DNA from: an uncultured Eubacteriales bacterium
Lineage (GTDB): Bacteria > Bacillota > Clostridia > Lachnospirales > Lachnospiraceae
Reading direction: 5' to 3'
NCBI GenBank assembly: GCA_900544525.1
Contig: UQVN01000051.1
Coordinates: 1 to 15,958, forward strand
Length of the DNA stretch: 15,958 nt
Part shown: positions 1 through 6,855 of the stretch, one piece after another
Layout: every line of letters begins with the position of its first letter
Numbering within the stretch: position 1 is the first letter of the stretch
Program-made: the position numbers and the translations under genes
Notes under the pieces: model-generated
Database searches by the model: none
The model's input: the letters and a program-made list of their open reading frames with translations, nothing else
What the model was told of the DNA's origin: nothing

Positions 1-53
1 AATTAAAAAACATTTATGGGGTTTATTGTTATTTTATTAACAAAAATTTGTCA

Positions 54-63
54 TAGTATACAA
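54..63. promoter_or_regulatory. Upstream GntR-type operator half of the uidA control region
   Basis: TAGTATACAA matches the core palindrome TTGTATACAA at 9 of 10 positions. It lies 65 bases, centre to centre, upstream of the operator inside the uidA promoter. A second inverted repeat, GTCAT (50-54) and ATGAC (66-70), brackets it. It is probably an auxiliary binding site for the local GntR regulator; this is inferred from the repeated motif only. Confidence 0.5.
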
Positions 64-111
64 AAATGACTCCTTATTTTTGTGCAAAAGAGGAAAAATA
101 TTTTTCTGCAA

Positions 112-140
112 TTGACACTTGTATACAGGTGGAGTATAGT
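112..140 (+). promoter_or_regulatory. uidA promoter with operator in the spacer
   Basis: The -35 box TTGACA (112-117) and the -10 box TATAGT (135-140) are separated by 17 bases. The spacer holds ACTTGTATACAGGT (117-130), a near-perfect copy of the palindrome found perfect at 5064-5077. A regulator bound here would cover the promoter, so repression relieved by substrate is expected. The sequence after the operator (GTGGAGTATAGT) also resembles the symporter promoter (GTGGTGTATAGT). Confidence 0.85.
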
Positions 141-177
141 GAAAAATAAGGAAAACGAATAAAAAGGAGAAATAAAA

Positions 178-1992
178 ATGTTATATTCTATTGGAACAGA
201 ATCTCGTATCGTTATGGATTTAAGCGGTGTATGGGATTTTAAATTGGATACAGGAAAAGGATTTGACGAACAGTGGTATACAAGAAAGTTAGAAGATGCG
301 ATGACAATGCCAGTGCCAGCATCTTATAATGATTTAAAAGAGGGAATTCATTTCCGCGATCATTATGGATGGGTATTCTATCAGAGAAAAATTGCAGTAC
401 CTGCTTTTGCTAGAACACAAAGAGTTATGCTTCGCATGGACGCAGTAACTCATCATGCAAGAGTTTACTTAAATGGAGAACTTCTTTGTGATCATAAAGG
501 AGGATTCCTTCCATTTGAAGTTGAAATTACAGATAAAGTAACAGGAAAAGATGATTTACTCACAATCGCTGTTGATAATGCAATTGATTACACAACATTA
601 CCAGTTGGTACAAAATCAGGAATTCTTGGAGATAGCGCTCTTGGATTAGAAGATACAGCAGGAGCAGATGAAAGACCTAGAAACAATCCAAACTTTGACT
701 TCTTTAATTACTGTGGAATCACACGTCCTGTTAAAATTTATACAACACCAAAGGAATATATTGCAGATATTACTCTCGTTCCAGAAGTAAATGGAACAGA
801 TGCAAACATTATCTATTCTGTTGATACGGTTGGCGAAGGCGAATGTATCGTAGAAATGTTTGATGAAGAAGGAAATTTAGTTGCAAAAAGCGAAGGAACA
901 AGTGGCGTATTAAAAGTAGAAAATGTTCGCTTATGGCAACCATTAAATGCTTATCTATACGATGTGCAAGTAACATTTAAAGATGATGTTTATACACTTC
1001 CATATGGTGTTCGTACGGTTCGTGTGGATGGACATCGTTTCTTAATTAATGAAAAACCATTTTATTTTAAAGGATACGGAAAACACGAAGATACATTCCC
1101 AAATGGACGTGGAATCAATCTTCCAATGAATACAAAAGATATTTCTCTTATGAAATGGCAAGGAGCAAACAGCTTCCGTACAAGCCATTATCCATACAGC
1201 GAAGAAATGATGCGTCTTTGTGATAGAGAAGGTATCGTTGTTATCGATGAAACAACAGCAGTTGGTGTTAACTTAGAATTTGGTGGTGGAGCGAACTTCA
1301 ATGGACAAAAAGTCTCCACTTTTGATAAAGAACACGGACTTAAAACACAGGAACATCATAAAGATGTTATTCGCGAGTTAATTGCAAGAGATAAAAACCA
1401 CGCTTGTGTTGTTATGTGGAGCATTGCAAATGAGCCAGATTCAGCAGGAGAAGGTGCTTATGATTATTTCAAACCACTTTATGATTTAGCAAGAGAGTTA
1501 GACCCACAAAAACGTCCTTGTACTTTAGTAAGCGTTCAGCTTGCACCACCAGAAAAAGACTGTTCAAGAGAGTTAAGTGATGTTATTTGCTTAAACCGTT
1601 ATTTCGGTTGGTATACACAGACTGCAGATTTAGAAAGAGGAGAATCTGCTCTTCGCAAAGAGTTAGAAATATGGAAAGAACTTGGAAAACCAGTTGTATT
1701 CACAGAGTATGGTGCGGACACCGTTATGGGACTTCATGATACAACACCAGTTCTTTACACAGAAGAATATCAAGTAGAATACTATGAAATGTATCATAAA
1801 GTATTTGATGAATATGATATCGTAGTTGGTGAGCAGGTATGGAACTTTGCAGACTTTGCTACAAGCCAAGGATTACTCCGTGTGCAAGGAAATAAAAAAG
1901 GTCTGTTTACAAGAGATAGAAAACCAAAATTAGCCGCTCATTACTTTAAACATAGATGGACACAGATTCCAGATTTTGATTACAAAAAATAA
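178..1992 (+). CDS. uidA: Beta-glucuronidase, glycoside hydrolase family 2
   Basis: Retaining exo-beta-glucuronidase of 604 residues, hydrolysing glucuronide conjugates to glucuronic acid and aglycone. No signal peptide is visible, so it acts in the cytoplasm on imported substrate. The acid/base is Glu419 in WSIANEP and the nucleophile Glu510 in FTEYG. Asn572 and Lys574 in GNKKG form the N-x-K pair that binds the glucuronate carboxylate and separates glucuronidases from beta-galactosidases. Spacing of these residues (91 and 62) equals that recalled for the E. coli enzyme (413, 504, 566, 568). The insert after VGVN at about 364-389 has the length of the Loop 1 class, which favours small glucuronides. 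The ATG at 178 follows AAAGGAG. An operator-containing promoter lies directly upstream, and kdgK follows after a 196-base gap with a hairpin. Confidence 0.96.
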   Translation: MLYSIGTESRIVMDLSGVWDFKLDTGKGFDEQWYTRKLEDAMTMPVPASYNDLKEGIHFRDHYGWVFYQRKIAVPAFARTQRVMLRMDAVTHHARVYLNGELLCDHKGGFLPFEVEITDKVTGKDDLLTIAVDNAIDYTTLPVGTKSGILGDSALGLEDTAGADERPRNNPNFDFFNYCGITRPVKIYTTPKEYIADITLVPEVNGTDANIIYSVDTVGEGECIVEMFDEEGNLVAKSEGTSGVLKVENVRLWQPLNAYLYDVQVTFKDDVYTLPYGVRTVRVDGHRFLINEKPFYFKGYGKHEDTFPNGRGINLPMNTKDISLMKWQGANSFRTSHYPYSEEMMRLCDREGIVVIDETTAVGVNLEFGGGANFNGQKVSTFDKEHGLKTQEHHKDVIRELIARDKNHACVVMWSIANEPDSAGEGAYDYFKPLYDLARELDPQKRPCTLVSVQLAPPEKDCSRELSDVICLNRYFGWYTQTADLERGESALRKELEIWKELGKPVVFTEYGADTVMGLHDTTPVLYTEEYQVEYYEMYHKVFDEYDIVVGEQVWNFADFATSQGLLRVQGNKKGLFTRDRKPKLAAHYFKHRWTQIPDFDYKK

Positions 1993-2030
1993 TAAAAATT
2001 AAAGAATAAGCAATAAGTAATGGATCATAA

Positions 2031-2087
2031 GAAAAAGGCTGGGCGCTCAATAAAACAAGAGATGTTTTAGGACGTGCAGTCTTTTTC
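2031..2087 (+). terminator. Two-part hairpin after uidA, terminator or attenuator
   Basis: GAAAAAGGCTG (2031-2041) pairs with CAGTCTTTTTC (2077-2087), 11 pairs with one G-U. Inside it TAAAACA (2051-2057) pairs with TGTTTTA (2063-2069) around a 5-base loop. The descending arm ends in five T residues. It could terminate part of the uidA transcript and lower kdgK expression, since I see no strong separate kdgK promoter. Confidence 0.6.
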
Positions 2088-2188
2088 ATAATTTATACGA
2101 AAACAAGAAAATTTTTTATGGTTATGATATATTTCTAATAGGAAAAGAACATGAGTAGAAGCGATGTTTGAATAACAGGAGGGAAAAA

Positions 2189-3133
2189 ATGGCTTCAGAA
2201 GTAATATTATTTGGAGAACCTATGGCTTTATTTGCAGCAAAAGAAGAGGGAAGTCTTGCAGAGGCAACAGAATTTAAAAGATTGTTAGCAGGAGCAGAAG
2301 TGAATGTGGCAGTCGGTCTTACACGACTTGGATATGATGTTATGTATGCTACAAGACTTGGTATGGATCCCTTTGGAGATTATATTGAAAGAAAGCTAAA
2401 GGAAGAGGGAATTCACACAAACATTATAAGAGATAAAGAAAGACCAACAGGATTCCAATGGAAAAATCATGTAAGAGAAGGAGATCCAGCCGTTTATTAT
2501 TTGAGAAAGAATAGTGCTGCTTCTTGTATTACAGAGGATGATGTAAATTCCATCGATTTTCGTGGAGCAAAACTCCTTCATATCACAGGAATTTTGCCAG
2601 CCCTTTCTTTAAGCAGTAGAAATGCAGTATATCGAATTATTGAAAAAGCAAGAGAGTGTAATTTAACCGTTTCTTTTGATCCAAACTTACGAGAAAGCCT
2701 TTGGGAAAGCAAAAGCGCTATGATTCGTACCATTAATGACCTTGCGTCAAAGGCGGATATTGTGCTTCCAGGAATCGGGGAAGGAAAGATTTTAATGGGA
2801 AGTGAAAATCCAGAAGAAATTGCAAATTATTACTTAGGACTTGGTGCAAAAACAGTTGTAGTAAAACTTGGTGCAAAAGGTGCTTATGTGAAAAATGAAA
2901 CAGAAGAAGGATATTTTGATGGATATCCAGTAAAAGAAGTTGTAGATACGGTTGGTGCAGGAGATGGATTTGCTGTTGGTGTGTTAAGTGCTTACTTAGA
3001 AGGTGGAGATATAAGAGAAATGGCAGATCGTGGAAATGCTATTGGTTCTATGCAAGTTATGGTAAGTAGTGATAACGAAGAATTACCAACAAGAGAAGAA
3101 TTAACAAGATTTCGTGAGCAAGGACATCGTTAA
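2189..3133 (+). CDS. kdgK: 2-keto-3-deoxygluconate kinase, PfkB family
   Basis: Ribokinase/PfkB-family sugar kinase of 314 residues, taken to phosphorylate 2-keto-3-deoxygluconate (KDG) with ATP to KDPG, the last step before aldol cleavage. The N-terminal family signature is seen in GAEVNVAVGLTRLG. The C-terminal signature is DTVGAGDGFAVG (253-264), with Asp259 the expected catalytic base. The start at 2189 is chosen because AGGAGGG lies just upstream; a frame-open TTG at 2168 precedes that ribosome binding site and would be wrong. The gene follows uidA and ends at a strong terminator. PfkB kinases can also act on fructose or related sugars; KDG is assigned from context with uxuA, uxuB and uxaC. 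Confidence 0.88.
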   Translation: MASEVILFGEPMALFAAKEEGSLAEATEFKRLLAGAEVNVAVGLTRLGYDVMYATRLGMDPFGDYIERKLKEEGIHTNIIRDKERPTGFQWKNHVREGDPAVYYLRKNSAASCITEDDVNSIDFRGAKLLHITGILPALSLSSRNAVYRIIEKARECNLTVSFDPNLRESLWESKSAMIRTINDLASKADIVLPGIGEGKILMGSENPEEIANYYLGLGAKTVVVKLGAKGAYVKNETEEGYFDGYPVKEVVDTVGAGDGFAVGVLSAYLEGGDIREMADRGNAIGSMQVMVSSDNEELPTREELTRFREQGHR

Positions 3134-3141
3134 GAGATGAT

Positions 3142-3185
3142 AAAAAAGATGGAATCAACGATTTTAGTTGATTCCATCTTTTTTT
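3142..3185 (+). terminator. Rho-independent terminator after kdgK
   Basis: The arms GATGGAATCAAC (3148-3159) and GTTGATTCCATC (3167-3178) pair perfectly around a 7-base loop, flanked by six A residues and a long T run. It closes the uidA-kdgK unit. Confidence 0.95.
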
Positions 3186-3194
3186 GCGTACTGA

Positions 3195-3223
3195 TTGACG
3201 GGAATCTTTTTTTTAATTATTAT
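3195..3223 (+). promoter_or_regulatory. Possible promoter of the pilin-like remnant
   Basis: TTGACG (3195-3200) and TATTAT (3218-3223) are separated by 17 bases, immediately after the kdgK terminator and about 50 bases before the remnant ribosome binding site. The match is fair and no operator is present. Confidence 0.45.
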
Positions 3224-3270
3224 ATTTCTAAAAATTTAAAGGGAGTTGAAAAATAGAATAAGGAGAAAAA

Positions 3271-3748
3271 ATGAATTATCGTAGTTGCTATTTTAGCAAT
3301 TTTAATTGGACTTTTAGCACCACAATATGTAAAATATGTGGAGAAATCAAGGAAATCCACAGATATCAATAATTTGGATCAGTTAGTAAATGCAGTACAA
3401 ATTGCTGTCTCAGATTCGGATTATCATATATCTTCTGGGGCATATTCGATTGCAATTATCCCATATTACACAAGAGTCTATATAAAAGACTATGGTGATG
3501 TGGCCTCAATTCAGAATATGCAAAAGCTAGTAGGAGCATTAAAGGAATATACGGGATATACTTTTACTAAGAGTAACGAGTCTGAATATATTTGTAAAGA
3601 CATAACGTTAAAATCAAAGCGATGGGAATCAAGTCTTTATGGAGATATTTATCCAATGATTATTTCATATTTACAGGTTGATAAGGATTCTAAAATTACG
3701 ATCACGTACGATCCAACGGATTTAAAAGATTTGGTAAGCACAAAATAA
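3271..3748 (+). pseudogene. Type IV pilin-like gene lacking leader and cleavage motif
   Basis: AAGGAG (3260-3265) and ATG at 3271 look like a normal start, but that frame stops after 33 codons at 3370. The neighbouring frame is open from 3275 to 3748 and reads IIVVAILAILIGLLAPQY (3275-3328), then VKYVEKSRKSTD. That is the hydrophobic N-terminal helix of a type IV pilin or pseudopilin, but without the basic leader and the GFTLxE site cut by prepilin peptidase. The frame has a TGA (3272-3274) directly before it. About 12 to 15 codons seem to have been deleted and the frame lost. A GTG at 3338 could start a 136-residue soluble fragment covering the globular part, which has no motif I recognise. 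No other pilus genes are nearby. It is probably a dead or relic gene. Confidence 0.72.
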
Positions 3749-3804
3749 TGGGAAATCGCTTATTAAGAAGAGAAAAGACAAGAGAAATACAAAAATAAAA
3801 GGAT

Positions 3805-3863
3805 GAAAAAATAGCCTTGTAAGAATTATTCCTATGGAACAATTCTTACAAGGCTATTTTTTT
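3805..3863. terminator. Bidirectional terminator between the pilin remnant and the GntR gene
   Basis: AATAGCCTTGTAAGAATT (3810-3827) pairs perfectly with AATTCTTACAAGGCTATT (3841-3858), with A residues on one side and T residues on the other, so it works for both converging transcripts. A second inverted repeat (TTTTATGGGATA at 3860-3871 and TATCCCATAAAA at 3887-3898) lies between it and the GntR stop codon. Confidence 0.93.
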
Positions 3864-3916
3864 ATGGGATAAGAAACGGAATATCGTATCCCATAAAATC
3901 CTATAAAAAGCAATAT

Positions 3917-4681
3917 TTAGTTATCCGCTTCTTTGAAATATTTTGCATTTTTCAAAAGAATATCTGCATTTGTAGAAAATCCACTATTTAAATGTGTGGA
4001 AACTAAAGAGGATAACGTGTTAAGATCTTTGGCTGCGATAGCATCTACCATAAGACAATGCTGATTATAAAGAGAGGGGAGCATATTGTTTTCACTCCAA
4101 TTAATCAAAGTGCGGAATCGTTCATAATGGGTATTGTATAGATTCATAAACTTCCAAATGCTACTTTTCCCTGCTAAGTTAAAAAGAGTGGAATGAAATT
4201 CATTATCCATTTTTAGAAATTGTGTTCCAAGAGCATTATGTTCTTCGGGAGAGAGGGGAGATATATGGGAGATCAATTCTTCTTGCTCTTTTAGTAACAG
4301 ACGGATTTTTAAAATCTGAGATTGTGTACAAGTATTGGCAAGAATTTTTAAAACTGTCTCTTCTAAAGATTCTCTCATAAAAATCATATCCGATACTTTA
4401 TTGAGATCGATATAGGATACAAACGTTCCAATATGGGGGCGTACTTCCAGTAGATCTTCACTTTCTAATGCTTTAAAAGCATCTCTAACAGGTGTTCTTG
4501 AAACATTATATTTTGTTGCAGTTTCCGTTTCACTAATCGCACTACCAGGGGGCAAAATTAGATGTAGAATATCATCTTTTAAAGACTGATAGACGATTTG
4601 GGAGGTAGTGCGTTTTAAGTAAGGGAGTTTTCCTTTTGAGTCTGTCAGTTCCTTACTGTGTTTGATTTCACTCATATTCAT
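3917..4681 (-). CDS. GntR-family regulator with FCD ligand domain (FadR group)
   Basis: Transcription factor of 254 residues. The N-terminal winged helix-turn-helix spans about residues 25-92, with the recognition helix in SRTPVRDAFKAL (61-72). The C-terminal all-helical FCD domain spans about 100-235. Asp159, His163, His208 and His230 are placed like the metal ligands of FCD domains, which in this family help bind carboxylic acid effectors. It is transcribed divergently from the symporter operon. Palindromes of the FadR-group type (core TTGTATACAA) lie between the two genes and in the uidA promoter, so it is the natural candidate to repress the cluster until a hexuronate-pathway intermediate (such as fructuronate, mannonate or glucuronate) binds. 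Its functional counterparts would be UxuR/ExuR-type regulators. The ATG at 4681 has only a weak ribosome binding site; an in-frame ATG at 4675 is an alternative. Confidence 0.9.
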   Translation of the reverse strand: MNMSEIKHSKELTDSKGKLPYLKRTTSQIVYQSLKDDILHLILPPGSAISETETATKYNVSRTPVRDAFKALESEDLLEVRPHIGTFVSYIDLNKVSDMIFMRESLEETVLKILANTCTQSQILKIRLLLKEQEELISHISPLSPEEHNALGTQFLKMDNEFHSTLFNLAGKSSIWKFMNLYNTHYERFRTLINWSENNMLPSLYNQHCLMVDAIAAKDLNTLSSLVSTHLNSGFSTNADILLKNAKYFKEADN

Positions 4682-4850
4682 TACCAGTTTTACCTTTCTT
4701 ACTTTTTAAATATCAATTTACAAATAAATGTTCGACTATATAGATTATAACATATTTGATGTATAAATTATAGAAAAAAAGGAATAATATAACAGGAAAT
4801 AAAAGAAAAAATGTAGGAGTATCTCTATAAGAGGAGGAAATAAGAGACGG

Positions 4851-4860
4851 TTGTATACAA
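4851..4860. promoter_or_regulatory. Operator, perfect core TTGTATACAA
   Basis: A perfect 10-base palindrome upstream of the GntR gene on its own strand and about 93 bases from the next copy. Its position is suited to autoregulation or to looping with the symporter operator. Confidence 0.65.
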
Positions 4861-4943
4861 ATAATAGGGGAAAATAAAAAGAAAGAGGTAAGATTGACAA
4901 AAATAAAACTATATGAAAAAAAATAAAAAGACAGTATAAAAGC

Positions 4944-4953
4944 TTGTATACAT
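4944..4953. promoter_or_regulatory. Operator, core TTGTATACAT
   Basis: It matches the core palindrome at 9 of 10 positions and lies between the other two copies in the divergent region. Confidence 0.55.
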
Positions 4954-5057
4954 GAATTAAACCATAAAAATAAAAAACAGAATGGTGTGTTTACTGTGAA
5001 AATGCATAAAAAATCAGGTCGAAAACTGTGAAAAAATTACGAAAATAAAGAACAGTG

Positions 5058-5087
5058 TTGACTACTTGTATACAAGTGGTGTATAGT
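5058..5087 (+). promoter_or_regulatory. Symporter operon promoter with perfect operator in the spacer
   Basis: The -35 box TTGACT (5058-5063) and the -10 box TATAGT (5082-5087) are 18 bases apart. The spacer starts with ACTTGTATACAAGT (5064-5077), a perfect 14-base palindrome. The layout copies that of the uidA promoter, indicating shared control. It should drive the symporter and, by read-through, the uxuA to uxaC genes, none of which has its own copy of the operator in its gap. Confidence 0.88.
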
Positions 5088-5174
5088 TTACTATATAAGC
5101 AACAAAAGTTGTCTTTTCTTTCACAAAATATGTGCTTCATAATCACAGGAAAAAGAATGGAGGAGAAAGTAATT

Positions 5175-6575
5175 ATGAGTACAAAAACAAGTACAAAACC
5201 TTTCGGTATCAAAGATAAGTTCGGATACATGATGGGTGATATTGCGAATGACTTTATGTTCATTTTCGCTAGCGGATATTTAATGGTATTTTATACCAAG
5301 GTATTAGGTGTAAGTGCCGCACTTGTTGGAACTTTATTTATGGTTTCAAGAATTATTGATGCTTTTACAGATATCGGTATGGGTGTTATTGTCGATAGAG
5401 TAACACCAGCAAAAGACGGACGTTTCCGTTCTTGGATTCGCCGTATGTGTATACCAGTTGCGTTAGCCAGCTTTTTGATGTATCAATCAAGCCTTGCTAA
5501 TGCTTCCATGACTGTAAAAGTTGTTTATATGTTTGCAACATATATTCTTTGGGGCTCTATTTGCTACACAAGTATTAACATTCCTTATGGTTCTATGGCA
5601 GCTTCTATTTCTGCAGATCCAAAGGATAGAGCGCAGTTGTCTACATGGCGTTCTGTAGGTGCTCAGATTGCATCAACTGTTATTAACGTAGCAGTACCAG
5701 TTCTTATTTATCATGCAAATGCAGATGGTAACCAAGTTGTTAACAAAGGAATGTTCCCAAAAATTGCAGGAGTTTTCGCTATTTTAGCAGTTGTTTGCTA
5801 TATCATTTGCTACAAATGTACAACAGAACGTGTACAGGTTGCTCCAAAACAAAAAGAAGCAGGAAAAGAGAAAACAAATCTTGTAAAAACTCTTTTCTCA
5901 AGCCGTGCGTTAATTGCTTTAATTTTAGCAGCAATTTGTTTAGTATTTGCTACTATCTTAGCAAATAGTTTAAATGCATACTTATACTCTGAATACTTCA
6001 AGAATCCAGGAGCGTTATCAACATACAACTCATTAATGTTAGTTGTAACACTTGGACTTTCACCATTTATCGTACTTCTTTCTATGAAATTTGGTAAGAA
6101 AGAAACAGCGGTTGTAGGTACATTATTTACAGGTATCGTATATATCGTATTATGTATTTTACGTGTTAAAAATCCATGGGTATATGTTGGAATCACTTTC
6201 GTAGGTACTTTTGGATATATGTACTTCCAGATGGCAGTATGGGCGTTCTTAACAGACGTTCTTGATGATAGTGAAGTTCGTACACATAAACGTGACGACG
6301 GTGCTATCTACGGAGTATACTCTTTCGCAAGAAAGCTTGGCCAGGCATTAGCTGGTGGTTTAGGTGGATTTGCATTATCAGCAATCGGATATGTTGTAAC
6401 AGCAGATGTACAGACAGAAGCCGTTACAAATAAATTATACACTGTAACAACATTAGGACAGGGTATTGGATTTATCTTAGTTGCACTTGTTTTATTATTT
6501 ATTTATCCATTAAGTAAAAAGAAAATTAGTGAAAATACAAAGATTTTAGAAGAACGTCGTGCAAACGCGAACTAA
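5175..6575 (+). CDS. GPH-type sugar symporter, likely glucuronide/hexuronide importer
   Basis: Inner-membrane secondary transporter of 466 residues with about 12 hydrophobic segments, of the glycoside-pentoside-hexuronide:cation symporter group within the major facilitator superfamily. Family-like features are the start FGIKDKFGYMMGDIANDF, the motif DAFTDIGMGVIVDRV after the second helix, and TDVLDDSEVRTHKRDDG (6254-6304) in a late cytoplasmic loop. E. coli UidB (glucuronides) and Bacillus ExuT/YjmB-like proteins are comparable. Sharing a promoter type with uidA argues for uptake of intact glucuronides, with free glucuronate as the alternative. The start at 5175 follows GGAGGAGAAAG; ATG at 5157 is a possible alternative, while a frame-open GTG at 5055 lies inside the promoter and cannot be used. 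Confidence 0.88.
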   Translation: MSTKTSTKPFGIKDKFGYMMGDIANDFMFIFASGYLMVFYTKVLGVSAALVGTLFMVSRIIDAFTDIGMGVIVDRVTPAKDGRFRSWIRRMCIPVALASFLMYQSSLANASMTVKVVYMFATYILWGSICYTSINIPYGSMAASISADPKDRAQLSTWRSVGAQIASTVINVAVPVLIYHANADGNQVVNKGMFPKIAGVFAILAVVCYIICYKCTTERVQVAPKQKEAGKEKTNLVKTLFSSRALIALILAAICLVFATILANSLNAYLYSEYFKNPGALSTYNSLMLVVTLGLSPFIVLLSMKFGKKETAVVGTLFTGIVYIVLCILRVKNPWVYVGITFVGTFGYMYFQMAVWAFLTDVLDDSEVRTHKRDDGAIYGVYSFARKLGQALAGGLGGFALSAIGYVVTADVQTEAVTNKLYTVTTLGQGIGFILVALVLLFIYPLSKKKISENTKILEERRANAN

Positions 6576-6594
6576 TCGAATAGACATAAAATAA

Positions 6595-6658
6595 TGACAT
6601 TGCCGCCCTTTTAAAATGCGACAACACCGTGTGGTTGTGGAAAAGGGTGGCAGTGTTA
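6595..6658 (+). other. Large stem-loop 1 in the symporter-uxuA gap
   Basis: TGACATTGCCGCCCTTTT (6595-6612) pairs with AAAAGGGTGGCAGTGTTA (6641-6658), 18 pairs including three G-U. An inner hairpin is formed by ACAACAC (6621-6627) and GTGGTTGT (6631-6638) around CGT. No T run follows, so it is not a standard terminator. It may protect or delimit the symporter mRNA. Confidence 0.7.
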
Positions 6659-6704
6659 ATGTCGTATTAACAGAAATTTAAGAAATTTATGTCAGATTTC
6701 AAAA

Positions 6705-6762
6705 CTTCACATAAGAAATGAGATTCAAGTGAAAACTTGGATCTGATTTGTTATCTGTGAAG
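6705..6762 (+). other. Large stem-loop 2 with GAAA loop before uxuA
   Basis: CTTCACA (6705-6711) pairs with TGTGAAG (6756-6762). Pairing then continues through TAA/TTA, AAAT/ATTT, AGAT/ATCT and CAAGT/ACTTG, broken only by G-G mismatches and a 2-base bulge, up to a GAAA loop (6731-6734) of GNRA type. A T-rich tract (CCTTTCTTTTTATC) follows at about 6773-6786. It could be a processing site, stability element or part of a regulated leader; I do not recognise a known riboswitch. Confidence 0.65.
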
Positions 6763-6813
6763 AAGAAAGGAACCTTTCTTTTTATCATTAGATAAGAGTG
6801 TTAAAACTTTAGG

Positions 6814-6833
6814 TTATGTAAAATTATGTAAAA
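6814..6833 (+). repeat. Tandem 10-base repeat before uxuA
   Basis: TTATGTAAAA occurs twice end to end, 22 bases before the uxuA start codon. The copies are one helical turn apart. No function can be assigned. Confidence 0.6.
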
Positions 6834-6855
6834 TTAAGTTTAAGAAGGAGAAAAT

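Larger units (their letters stand above)
4682..5174. promoter_or_regulatory. Divergent control region between GntR gene and symporter operon
   Basis: This A/T-rich stretch of about 490 bases has no convincing gene. It holds three copies of the GntR-type palindrome, listed separately, and the symporter promoter. For the minus-strand regulator gene I see -10-like TATAAT sequences (4744-4749 and 4767-4772) but no good -35 box. The symporter leader from about 5094 to 5174 has only a small repeat, CAAC and GTTG near 5100-5112. Confidence 0.7.

Noticed and set aside
3860..3898. Second inverted repeat TTTTATGGGATA/TATCCCATAAAA read as its own terminator
   Set aside because: It lacks a T tract of its own in the minus direction beyond the stem; the stronger bidirectional terminator is next to it.
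4894..4922. TTGACA at 4894-4899 as a promoter -35 box
   Set aside because: No -10 box stands at 16-18 bases downstream; the nearest TATG sequence is only 12 bases away.
5055..5174. Upstream GTG start adding 40 residues to the symporter
   Set aside because: The codon is upstream of or within the -35 box and operator, so it would not be transcribed; GGAGGAGAAAG precedes ATG at 5175.
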